This document shows positions 15,926 to 23,758 of a stretch of 64,000 nt of DNA, in pieces. This DNA is from SZUA-442 sp963753185 (lineage in GTDB: Bacteria; Actinomycetota; Acidimicrobiia; Spongiisociales; UBA5794): assembly GCA_963753185.1 (NCBI GenBank), contig CAVWBO010000007.1, positions 1,302,001 through 1,366,000 on the forward strand, written 5' to 3'. Both the position numbers and the translations under genes were made by a program. Position 1 is the first letter of the stretch. Each line of letters begins with the position of its first letter. The notes beneath the pieces were generated by a model that saw only the letters and a program-made list of their open reading frames with translations, made no database searches and had not been told where the DNA came from.

Positions 15926-16810
15926 TCAGAATGCGATTCCCAGGGAGAGGAGCAGGCCCGCGAACAGCTGCACCTGGGCGGTCCCCTTGAGTACCCCGAT
16001 GAGGGGTGGCCCATCCGTCTCCGTGTTGATGGTGCGCACCAGGGGGATCGTCAGGGGTGCGACGACGAGTGCGATCATCGCCATGAAGGGCAGCCAGCCG
16101 ACGAGCGAACCCACGACGATGACGCCGAATGCCCCGAAGACGGTCGCTGCGTACAGACGCCGTGCGCGGGGCCTCCCAAGGACGACAGCCAGCGTTCGCT
16201 TCCCTGCGTGACGGTCGGTGTCGATATCGCGGATGTTGTTCGCCTCGAGGATCGCCGCTGCGAGCAATCCCATCACCACACCACCCGTCCACACGGCTGC
16301 CGGAACCGAGGGGCTGAAGACATACCGGGTGCCTGCTGTTGCGACGAGGCCGAAGAAGATGAACACGAACGCCTCACCGAGGCCGTAGTAGCCGTACGGG
16401 ATAGGACCGTTCGTGTAGCCGAGCGCCGCGACGATGGAGATTGCGCCGATGACGAGGATTGGCCATCCCGCGTACCAGATCAAGTAGAGCCCTCCGACGG
16501 CAGCGGCTCCGAAGGCGATGGCGATCCCGCGCTTCATGTCCGCCTCGCTGATGATCCCGCTCGCCACGGCACGCGTCGGCCCGATCCGCGCCTCGGTATC
16601 GGCACCCTTCTGGGCGTCCGCGAGGTCGTTCGCGAAGTTGACACCGATCTGGATCATCAGTGCACAGAACGCGACGACGACAAACGGAAGGAGGGCGAAC
16701 ACGCCGTCCCTCCACGCGCTCGAAGATCCGATCAGCACGGGCCCTATCGCTGCGGACAGTGTGGCGGGCCGCGCCGCCATGATCCACGGATTGGGTGGGT
16801 GGTCGCTCAC
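15926..16810 (-). CDS. menA: 1,4-dihydroxy-2-naphthoate polyprenyltransferase
   Basis: A 294-residue integral membrane prenyltransferase of the UbiA superfamily that attaches the polyprenyl tail to DHNA. The two Asp-rich motifs are NFANDLADAQKGAD (about residues 58-71) and NNIRDIDTDRHAGKRT (about 191-206), both with the metal-binding Asp/Asn set. About eight or nine hydrophobic helices are evident, for example LLPFVVVAFCALMIQIGV and AIAFGAAAVGGLYLIWY. It starts at GTG 16810, three bases after the menB stop, so menB and menA are almost certainly translated from one message. Confidence 0.94.
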   Translation of the reverse strand: MSDHPPNPWIMAARPATLSAAIGPVLIGSSSAWRDGVFALLPFVVVAFCALMIQIGVNFANDLADAQKGADTEARIGPTRAVASGIISEADMKRGIAIAFGAAAVGGLYLIWYAGWPILVIGAISIVAALGYTNGPIPYGYYGLGEAFVFIFFGLVATAGTRYVFSPSVPAAVWTGGVVMGLLAAAILEANNIRDIDTDRHAGKRTLAVVLGRPRARRLYAATVFGAFGVIVVGSLVGWLPFMAMIALVVAPLTIPLVRTINTETDGPPLIGVLKGTAQVQLFAGLLLSLGIAF

Positions 16811-16813
16811 AGG

Positions 16814-17707
16814 TCAGTACTGCCAGGGAAACCCTGTGTAGTCCGCGGCACGCTTCTCGAGGAACGAGTCCCTGCCCTCCTGGGCCTCATCCGTCCCGTA
16901 CGCGAGCCTCGTCGCCTCACCCGCGAACAGCTGCTGGCCGACCATCCCGTCGTCTGGGAGGTTGAAGGCGTATTTGAGCATCTTCTGCGCCGTCGGCGAC
17001 TTGGCCACGATCTCGGCTGCCCACTCGAGGGCGGTGGCCTCGAGCTCTGCGTGGGGAACGACGGCGTTGACCATGCCCATGTCGAACGCTTCCTGTGCGG
17101 AGTAGTCCCGGCCGAGGAAGAAGATCTCCCTGGCACGCTTCTGGCCGACCTGCCTCGCAAGGAGGGCGGACCCGTAGCCGCCATCGAAGCTCGCGACGTC
17201 TGCATCTGTCTGCTTGAAGATCGCATGCTCTCGCGATGCGATGGTCAGGTCACACACGACATGCAGGCTGTGCCCTCCTCCAACGGCCCATCCGGGGACG
17301 ACCGCGATCACGACCTTCGGCATGAACCGGATGAGGCGCTGGACCTCGAGGATGTGGAGTCTGCCCATCCGCGCGGGATCCGCTCCGGAGCCCTCCGCCT
17401 CGTACTGGTATCCGTCCCTGCCGCGGATGCGCTGGTCGCCTCCCGAGCAGAACGCCCATCCTCCGTCCTTGGCGGATGGGCCATTCCCCGTGAGGAGCAC
17501 GCACCCGACGTCAGAGGTCATCCTGGCGTGGTCGAGGGCCGTGTAGAGCTCGTCGACCGTGTGGGGACGGAACGCATTTCGGACTTCAGGTCGGTCGAAC
17601 GCGATCCGGACGGCGCCGAGGCGTGAGGCCCTGTGGTACGTGATGTCGGTGAACTCGAAACCCTTGACCGGTTCCCATGCCGATGCGTCGAAGATGTCGG
17701 AAACCAC
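16814..17707 (-). CDS. menB: 1,4-dihydroxy-2-naphthoyl-CoA synthase, Asp-type
   Basis: Crotonase-fold enzyme (297 residues) that cyclises o-succinylbenzoyl-CoA. Landmarks: YHRASRLGAVRIAFDRPEVR, the oxyanion loop CSGGDQRIRGRDGY, AVGGGHSLHVVCDLTIAS, FKQTDADVASFDGGYGSA and the C-terminal DGRDSFLEKRA…YTGFPWQY. In the segment QTDADVASFDGG the residue that is Gly in bicarbonate-dependent MenBs is Asp, as in the mycobacterial enzyme, so this should be the bicarbonate-independent type. Start GTG 17707 has GGAGG a few bases upstream. It diverges from menE with 42 bases between starts and leads menA and menD. Confidence 0.95.
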   Translation of the reverse strand: MVSDIFDASAWEPVKGFEFTDITYHRASRLGAVRIAFDRPEVRNAFRPHTVDELYTALDHARMTSDVGCVLLTGNGPSAKDGGWAFCSGGDQRIRGRDGYQYEAEGSGADPARMGRLHILEVQRLIRFMPKVVIAVVPGWAVGGGHSLHVVCDLTIASREHAIFKQTDADVASFDGGYGSALLARQVGQKRAREIFFLGRDYSAQEAFDMGMVNAVVPHAELEATALEWAAEIVAKSPTAQKMLKYAFNLPDDGMVGQQLFAGEATRLAYGTDEAQEGRDSFLEKRAADYTGFPWQY

Positions 17708-17749
17708 GGATCCTCCGATGAAGCGTTGCCAGCGATACTGTAACGAGCC

Positions 17750-19051
17750 ATGGATCCCGCCTCCTCATCCGCTTCGAGCAGGATGCGCAGCCCTTTCGAC
17801 TGGATCGACCGCTGGGCGGGGGAAGCACCGGATCGCGTCGCGCTGTGGCTAGCGGATGGCTCGGTGACCTACGGTCAACTGCGAGACCTCGTCCATGCCC
17901 GTACCCGCAGCGCCAACGGCGAGTTCGATGAGGGGGAGGTCGTCCCGACATTGGTGAGGCTCGATCTCGCGAGCATCGTCGAGGTGTTCGCCCTGTCCTC
18001 GCTCGGCGTTGTCCCCCTCCCGTCCACCTCGACGCCGTTCGCGATGCTCGCCGCCGACCGTGCCCCAGGCGTCGCAATCGCCGTGGCGACATCGGGATCC
18101 TCAGGCACGAAGAGGGTGGTGCCGCTCACGATGGCCAACCTCGCAGCTTCGGTCGAGGCATCACGACGGAGGCTCGCAACGGGTGCCGATGACCGATGGC
18201 TGTTGACGCTCCCCATCGATCACATCGCCGGCCTGTCCGTTCTCTTTCGGACGTTCGAGGCCGGAGGTACAGCCGTCGTCTCCCCGTTCGGTCCTGACAC
18301 GGCCAGGGTCATCGAGGCGACCCGACCAACCGTCGCCTCACTCGTACCCACCATGGTGTATCGCCTGCTCGACGCCGCTCCGTCGTCGCTCGCCGGCATC
18401 GGGACGGTCCTGGTCGGGGGTGGACCCCTGCGAGGCTCGATCGCCGATCGCGCGATGGTGGAGGGAGTCGACCTCATCGCGACATATGGCAGCACGGAGA
18501 CGTCATCGCAGGTGGCCACGATGTTGCGCGGTGAACGGATCCGGCGGCCCGGGTACGTCGGGCAACCCCTCGACGGCTTCACCGTGACCATCGAGCCCGG
18601 CGCGGCGGGGGCCGAGGAGGCCGGAACCATCCTGGTCGAGGGTCCAGCGGTCTTCGGCGGGTACCTCGGTGAGCCTGCACGGGTCGGCCCCCACAGGTCC
18701 GGCGACGTCGGCTTCCTCGACGGACACGGCGCACTCACGGTTCTCGGGCGAACCGACGACGTGATCGTCAGTGGCGGCGAGAACGTGTCACTCGTAGGGG
18801 TCGCCGATGCCCTCTCCGGGTTCGCAGGCGTATCCGACGTCGCCACCGTCGCCCTCTCCGACGAGGAGTGGGGGAACATCATCGGAGCGGTCGTCGTCAC
18901 CGACCGCTCGATCGAGTCACTGCACGAAGAGGCCCGCGACCACCTCGACACGGCGATGGTGCCACGGCGATGGATCGTGGTCGATCACATCCCCCAGCTC
19001 GAGAACGGGAAGCACGATCGGGCAGCGATCGACTCGATGTTCGCTGTGTGA
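17750..19051 (+). CDS. menE: o-succinylbenzoate-CoA ligase
   Basis: A 433-residue ANL-superfamily adenylate-forming ligase, short as is normal for MenE. The P-loop is ATSGSSGTKRVVPLT, then PIDHIAGLSVLFRTFEAG, the adenylate motif ATYGSTETSSQVAT, the GDVGFLDGHGAL Asp motif, the hinge LGRTDDVIVSGGENVS and the terminal catalytic Lys in LENGKHDR. Its position beside menB with shared upstream DNA supports the OSB substrate. It is transcribed away from menB–menA–menD, so the pathway is split in two directions. A menC (OSB synthase) gene is not in the window. Confidence 0.92.
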   Translation: MDPASSSASSRMRSPFDWIDRWAGEAPDRVALWLADGSVTYGQLRDLVHARTRSANGEFDEGEVVPTLVRLDLASIVEVFALSSLGVVPLPSTSTPFAMLAADRAPGVAIAVATSGSSGTKRVVPLTMANLAASVEASRRRLATGADDRWLLTLPIDHIAGLSVLFRTFEAGGTAVVSPFGPDTARVIEATRPTVASLVPTMVYRLLDAAPSSLAGIGTVLVGGGPLRGSIADRAMVEGVDLIATYGSTETSSQVATMLRGERIRRPGYVGQPLDGFTVTIEPGAAGAEEAGTILVEGPAVFGGYLGEPARVGPHRSGDVGFLDGHGALTVLGRTDDVIVSGGENVSLVGVADALSGFAGVSDVATVALSDEEWGNIIGAVVVTDRSIESLHEEARDHLDTAMVPRRWIVVDHIPQLENGKHDRAAIDSMFAV

Positions 19052-19060
19052 CCTCGGGTC

Positions 19061-19297
19061 CTAGGACGACGAGAACTCCCTGATGACCGTGACGACCATC
19101 TCGGGGTCGGTCCGGTGAGCGAAGTGACCGTGACCCTCCATGACGTGGAATCGGGCATCGGGAATGGCATCTGCCGCTCGATCGGTTGCCTCCTTCACCG
19201 ATGCTGGGCTCTTGCTCCCCACGAGCAGGAGGGTGGGCGCATCGATTCCATCGAACTGACCCGGTACGTAGCGGAAGCTCTCCTCGACACGGCGAAC
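19061..19297 (-). pseudogene. C-terminal remnant of an alpha/beta hydrolase
   Basis: On the minus strand an open stretch bounded by an in-frame TGA at 19298-19300 and ending TAG at 19061-19063 reads as the last third of an alpha/beta hydrolase: FRYVPGQFDGIDAPTLLLVG, a helix AADAIPDAR, then MEGHGHFAHRTDPEMVV, which carries the catalytic-His motif GHGHFAH. There is no start codon and no upstream nucleophile elbow; upstream bases read as non-coding. About 79 residues remain of an expected 250-290. It lies ten bases from the menE stop. The preserved reading frame and motif suggest a fairly recent 5' deletion. Confidence 0.75.
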
Positions 19298-19380
19298 TCA
19301 CCGCGGGTGTAGCGTGAATAGGGAAAGCATTCAGCTTCCGGTGGGTTGGGTGGGATGCCAGATACCTGAAAGGTGTTCTG

Positions 19381-19905
19381 ATGCGTCGCCGTCCGATCGT
19401 GCTTCTCCCCCTGGTCGTCGTGTTGGTCGCTTCATGCAGCAGCGGCAGTTCCGACACTACGACGACCATCGCGCCGTCCGTCGAGGTCACGGGCCATTCG
19501 AACTGCTTCGTTCAGTCGGATGGCACGTGGAGCGGGCCTGCACTCGATGAATCGGGCATTCCCGGATCTTCCCAGCGTGACTACGTCCTCTCCTGCATCG
19601 ACACCTCCTCGGACCCAAGAGTCGAAGGCGACTGGACGGCGACAGTCGACTGCGACTTCGCCGTCAACGGTGACGAAACCGTCGGCGATTGCTGGGGCAC
19701 GAGCACGGGCACCAATGACGGAGGCACATGGGAAGGTACGTTCACCGGTACAACCAGGTGGACCACCACCAGCCCTGCCCACGTGCACGTCATCGAGCAG
19801 ATCGCAACAGGTACGGCAGGCTACGAAGGGCTCATGTATGTGAGCACGATCGAGGGCACTGACTTTCCCTGGACGGTGTCTGGAGAAGTCGGACCGATCG
19901 AGTAG
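19381..19905 (+). CDS. secreted lipoprotein, function unknown
   Basis: A 174-residue lipoprotein: signal peptide RRRPIVLLPLVVVLVASC with the lipobox VASC at residues 16-19, then a Ser/Thr-rich linker (SSGSSDTTTTIAPS) and a beta-rich domain with many Thr, Gly and Trp and four cysteines (SNCF, LSCID, TVDCDF, GDCWGT) that could form disulfides outside the membrane. Repeated segments such as GTWSG and GTWEGTFTGTTRW suggest a small beta-barrel. I cannot assign a family. It is monocistronic. Confidence 0.75.
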   Translation: MRRRPIVLLPLVVVLVASCSSGSSDTTTTIAPSVEVTGHSNCFVQSDGTWSGPALDESGIPGSSQRDYVLSCIDTSSDPRVEGDWTATVDCDFAVNGDETVGDCWGTSTGTNDGGTWEGTFTGTTRWTTTSPAHVHVIEQIATGTAGYEGLMYVSTIEGTDFPWTVSGEVGPIE

Positions 19906-19993
19906 CGCCCACTCCGAATACTCGCGACGTGTGTGAGCGGTGGTCGTACGGTCCCGACCGGTCAGCGTTGATCGTCCGGGTAGGGTTCGTGGC

Positions 19994-20779
19994 ATGGATC
20001 TGGGGCTCGCCGGACGTCATGCACTCGTTGCGGCCGCGTCGCGCGGGCTTGGGGCCTCGATCGCCAGAACCCTCGCCGCGGAGGGATGCGTCGTCGAGAT
20101 CTCATCCCGGTCCCTCGAACGTGCCCAGGAGACTGCGGACGCGATCCGGTCCGAGACCGGCGGCACCGTGACCGCAGCAGCGGTCGATGTCTCCGATTCG
20201 CAGGCTGTTCGTTCGTGGCTCGACGATGCCGCCCGTCGCTTCGGCGGACTCGACATCGTGATCCCGAACGCGGGTGGACCACCGGCGGCTCGATTCGACG
20301 CGACATCCGAGGCTGACTGGGACCGCGTGTACGCCCTCACGCTCCGCTCTGCCATGGCGTTCGCCTCGGGGAGCCGACCCCACCTCTCCCGTGGTTCTGC
20401 GATGCTGTTCATGACCTCCGCATCGGTGCGTGAGCCCATCTCGACGTTGGCGCTGTCGGGCGTCTTCCGTGCGGGTGTCGCGGCGCTCGCCAAGACGCTT
20501 GCGGATGACTGGGCCCCCGACGGCATTCGCGTGAACCACCTGATTCCGGGGAGGATCGCAACCGAACGCGTTCGCGAGCTCGATGAGGGCACGGCGGAAC
20601 GCAGGGGCGTCGAGCCGGCCGTGGTGCGACGCGAGGCCGAGCTGCACATCCCGCTCCGTCGTTACGGCGAACCGCCTGAGTACGCCGCAGCCGCGGCATT
20701 CCTCGTTTCCCCCGCGGCGTCCTACATCACAGGCGCCACGCTCCAGGTCGACGGTGGCTCGCTTCGTTCCGTCATGTGA
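19994..20779 (+). CDS. short-chain dehydrogenase/reductase with atypical active site
   Basis: A 261-residue SDR. The cofactor loop is AAASRGLGASIA, with an Arg after the loop suggesting NADP(H), followed by the DVSD acidic residue and the NAGGPP motif. The catalytic Ser region is MTSASVREP. Where classical SDRs have YxxxK, the alignment with AKTLADDW gives S-G-V-F-R, so both Tyr and Lys are replaced. A known SDR subgroup lacks the Tyr and carries such an Arg, often annotated as 3-oxoacyl-ACP-reductase-like without biochemical proof. The end VDGGSLRSVM is typical of the family. The start chosen is ATG 19994, just before the Rossmann strand; no operon partner. Confidence 0.85.
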   Translation: MDLGLAGRHALVAAASRGLGASIARTLAAEGCVVEISSRSLERAQETADAIRSETGGTVTAAAVDVSDSQAVRSWLDDAARRFGGLDIVIPNAGGPPAARFDATSEADWDRVYALTLRSAMAFASGSRPHLSRGSAMLFMTSASVREPISTLALSGVFRAGVAALAKTLADDWAPDGIRVNHLIPGRIATERVRELDEGTAERRGVEPAVVRREAELHIPLRRYGEPPEYAAAAAFLVSPAASYITGATLQVDGGSLRSVM

Positions 20780-20812
20780 CACCACCTGTGCATCGGGAAA
20801 CCCCGACGAAGG

Positions 20813-22747
20813 TCAGATGCCGAGCTTCTTCAGGAATGCCTCGGCGTTCGGCTCGCGGCCGAGGAAGGCCCTGAGGTGGTCCCACGCGTCGCGTGAGCTT
20901 CCCGTGGCAAGCACCTCGCTCCGGTATCGGCGGCCGACCTCGGGGGAGAGGACACCGTCGCGCTCAAACACCGAGAACATGTCGTCCCCGTACACCATGG
21001 ACCACAGGTACCCGTAGTAGCCCGCGTCGTATCCACCCATGAGGTGCCCGAACGATGCAGCGAAGAACGTCCCCTCGTGCAACGGCAGGAGGGTGTAGTC
21101 GTTCGAGGTTCTCTGGAGGTAGTCGAGGTCGGGACGGGGACCGGCCGTGTGGATGGCGAGGTCGAACCGGCCGAGGGAGACCTGGCGGAGGGTGAGGAGG
21201 CCGATGTTCTGGTCGCGTGCAGCGACGAGGGCCTCGACCAGTGCATCGGGAATCGGTTCGCCCGTCTCGTGGTGGACCGCGAAGCGCCGCAGGACGTCCG
21301 TGTTCCACATCCAGTTCTCCATGATCTGGGATGGCGCCTCGACGAAGTCCCATTCCGTGTCGAATCCGGCGAAGCGTTGGACGTCGACCTCCGTCAAGCA
21401 TGTGTGGAGGACGTGCCCGAATTCGTGCCACAGCGTGACGGCCTCGTCGTGTTTCAGGAGGGACGGCGTGGCACCCGAGGGCTTGGTGAAGTTCGCGGCC
21501 ACCGCAGCAACCGGAAGGGTGAGGGCTCCATCACGGTCGCGACGGCGGTTCACCACGTTCCAACACGCTGCGTGCGTGAACTTGCCATCGCGCGGATGCA
21601 GGTCGAGATGGAACACCGCGAGCGGTTCGTGGGTGGCCGCATCGTCGATTCGGTACGTGACGACGTCGTCGTGCCAGGTCGGATGGTCGGGGAGCTCGAC
21701 GTATTCCACGCCGAGCACATCACCGGTCACATCGAGCATCCCTGCCACGACCCTCTCGAGGGCGAAGTACTTCGCGACCTCGTTCTGGTCGATGCCGAAG
21801 TCCCGCTTCTGCTGGAGCGTGTGGTAGTACGGGCGGTCCCATGGTTGGAGCCCTGCACCCGGATGGTCCTCGCGAAGGAGTGACTCGAGCTTCGCCTTCT
21901 CGGCGGTGGCAAGCCGTGACAGCCCAGGGATGACCGAGGCATACAGGTCCTCCACCGAGCCGGGATCAGCCATCTTGACTTCCATCGCGTACTCGGCCCA
22001 ATCGCCATAGCCGAGGAGCGTCGCGATCTCATATCGGATCTCGATCGCCTCCTCGAGGAGGACGCGGTTGACGTCGACGGCCCGATTGAAGTACTTGTAT
22101 TGCAGCTCGCGCCGCTGGTGGCGCAATGGGGCCTGCTCCATGAATGGAACGTATGCGGGGTAGTCGAGGGTCACGCGAACGGTGCCCTCCGCATCGCCCG
22201 GTTCGAGCGAGCCCAGATACGTCGGGGGCAGGTCGGCGATGTCGGCGACGGGCACGTCGAGGTGGTCCTTGTACTCGGCGATGTTGCGTGCGAACTCGAC
22301 CTGGAGGGCGATCAGCCGTGTTCGCAGCTCCTGGACCCTCGTGCGGTCCTCGCTCGACAGGTCGTGCCCCGCCCTCCTCAGATCCCTCACCCATTCTGCG
22401 TGCGATCTCGCCTCGAGGCCTTCGAGGCCCCCGCCGTCGACGCTCGTCACTGCGTCGTACACGTCGCGCCGTGCGAGCAGGTCGCTCACCCATGTCGAGA
22501 GCGTCTGTTCCGCCACGTTTCCTGCGTCCCTGACGTCCTTGTCCGGGTGGAAGTTGGCGAGGAGGGGGCCATAGCCGTTCGCATCCTGGATGGTGCCGAC
22601 TGCGGCATCCAACGGTGCGATGCGATCCGCGAATGAATCACCGATCGCGCGGATCGACGCGTCGACCAGGTTGTCTGCTCGCGTGATGGCTTCGGAGGTC
22701 GCTTCGCGGACCGACGCCGCCGTTGCTGAGGAGAGGTCGTAGTCCAT
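20813..22747 (-). CDS. M3-family zinc oligopeptidase
   Basis: A 644-residue cytoplasmic metallopeptidase of the thimet oligopeptidase/oligopeptidase A group (M3A). The zinc site is LWHEFGHVLH with the third ligand Glu in FVEAPSQIMENWMW. Other landmarks are PFMEQAPLRHQRRELQYKY, FHLDLHPRDGKFTHAACW and the C-terminal YYGYLWSMVYGDDMF, which closes the substrate channel in this family. Length and motif order are normal. These enzymes clear peptides up to about 20 residues. Starts at ATG 22747; the next minus-strand gene ends 27 bases upstream, so they may be cotranscribed. Confidence 0.93.
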   Translation of the reverse strand: MDYDLSSATAASVREATSEAITRADNLVDASIRAIGDSFADRIAPLDAAVGTIQDANGYGPLLANFHPDKDVRDAGNVAEQTLSTWVSDLLARRDVYDAVTSVDGGGLEGLEARSHAEWVRDLRRAGHDLSSEDRTRVQELRTRLIALQVEFARNIAEYKDHLDVPVADIADLPPTYLGSLEPGDAEGTVRVTLDYPAYVPFMEQAPLRHQRRELQYKYFNRAVDVNRVLLEEAIEIRYEIATLLGYGDWAEYAMEVKMADPGSVEDLYASVIPGLSRLATAEKAKLESLLREDHPGAGLQPWDRPYYHTLQQKRDFGIDQNEVAKYFALERVVAGMLDVTGDVLGVEYVELPDHPTWHDDVVTYRIDDAATHEPLAVFHLDLHPRDGKFTHAACWNVVNRRRDRDGALTLPVAAVAANFTKPSGATPSLLKHDEAVTLWHEFGHVLHTCLTEVDVQRFAGFDTEWDFVEAPSQIMENWMWNTDVLRRFAVHHETGEPIPDALVEALVAARDQNIGLLTLRQVSLGRFDLAIHTAGPRPDLDYLQRTSNDYTLLPLHEGTFFAASFGHLMGGYDAGYYGYLWSMVYGDDMFSVFERDGVLSPEVGRRYRSEVLATGSSRDAWDHLRAFLGREPNAEAFLKKLGI

Positions 22748-22774
22748 CGGTGCAGCGTACCGGTGGTGCGTCCC

Positions 22775-23758
22775 TCAGCCCTCGGCGACTGCGCCGACGA
22801 CGACGGTGACGGGGAGGTGATTGGCACCGATGGCGGGCCCCGTTTCGAGTGCGAACGGGGTGAGCTCACGAGTCATGAGCACGGTGTCGATCGGGATGCC
22901 GACCCAACCACCGATGATCGGCAGGCCGGATACGGGCCATGTCGAAAGGTAGCCGGACCCCTCGGTGGCATCTCGTAGGCCCGTTGAGCCGAGCAATGAC
23001 CGCATGCCATGCGTATAGCGCGTTGCGCCGAGGTTGCCGGCGACCACCATGGGACCAGTGCGTGTGTCGACGAGCTCGCCGATCGTCCCAAGGCGGGAAG
23101 CGAGCGCCTCCGACCGGGCTCCATCACTCGCGATCTGGCCCCAACCGGCGATCACGCTGGTGACCGTTCCTCCCGATGGAACCGAGACGACGATCAACGA
23201 CTCGTTTCCGGAGGCGTCTGTCGGCACCTGCTCGAACGCGTAGGGTTCACGGCCGACGATGGTGATCCCCGGTTGGTTCGTGCCGGCTTCGACGATCAGC
23301 TCGTACGGGGATCCCTCTGCCACGAGCGGAGCGAGCCGACCCCCGGTGATCCCAGCCACGACGATCAGGTCCGCGTCCGTGTCGAAGAGCCACCGAAGGA
23401 TCGAACCGTCGCTGTCGATGGTGTCCGACATGTCGAGGGTCACGACCCGAATCCCGTCCTCACCGGTCCCTGACGGTTGTGAACCGGTCCACGCTGGTGC
23501 GAGGACGAAGCCATTGACCACGACGGCGGCGAGGAACACGAGTGATGCCACACCCTGGGTCGTCAGTGAGTACACGACGGCTGCGATGAAGGCGACCCAT
23601 GCGAGCTGCCACCGGAAGTTCGCGAGCAGGTCGAACCCCCACCACGTCGATCCGAGGAATGCAACGACGGTCGCCAGGGTGGCGACGATGCCGAAGCCGA
23701 GCGATACGACGACCAGCGTCGTGCGAATCGAACTCCCGAGGCCCGTGGTTGTCGTCAC
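22775..23758 (-). CDS. membrane protein with degenerate EEP (endonuclease/exonuclease/phosphatase) domain
   Basis: A 327-residue protein. Three hydrophobic helices (about residues 9-30, 44-62 and 66-86) are followed by an extracytoplasmic domain with the EEP-fold outline: GIRVVTLDMSD, DADLIVVAGIT, the GNLGATRYTHGMRSLL stretch and ANHLPVTVV. The equivalents of the catalytic Glu (LQE, here VAG), the Asp/Asn of GDFN (here AGN) and the Asp before His (SDHLP, here ANHLP) are changed, so catalysis is unlikely. The GTG start at 23758 overlaps the stop of the upstream PQQ-repeat lipoprotein (GTGA), linking the two translationally. Confidence 0.75.
   Translation of the reverse strand: MTTTTGLGSSIRTTLVVVSLGFGIVATLATVVAFLGSTWWGFDLLANFRWQLAWVAFIAAVVYSLTTQGVASLVFLAAVVVNGFVLAPAWTGSQPSGTGEDGIRVVTLDMSDTIDSDGSILRWLFDTDADLIVVAGITGGRLAPLVAEGSPYELIVEAGTNQPGITIVGREPYAFEQVPTDASGNESLIVVSVPSGGTVTSVIAGWGQIASDGARSEALASRLGTIGELVDTRTGPMVVAGNLGATRYTHGMRSLLGSTGLRDATEGSGYLSTWPVSGLPIIGGWVGIPIDTVLMTRELTPFALETGPAIGANHLPVTVVVGAVAEG

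Noticed and set aside
14581..15990. 469-residue open frame antisense to menD
   Set aside because: No family features; menD motifs on the minus strand are complete.
19115..19312. 65-residue plus-strand frame after menE
   Set aside because: The minus strand of the same bases encodes a recognisable hydrolase remnant; the plus frame has no features.
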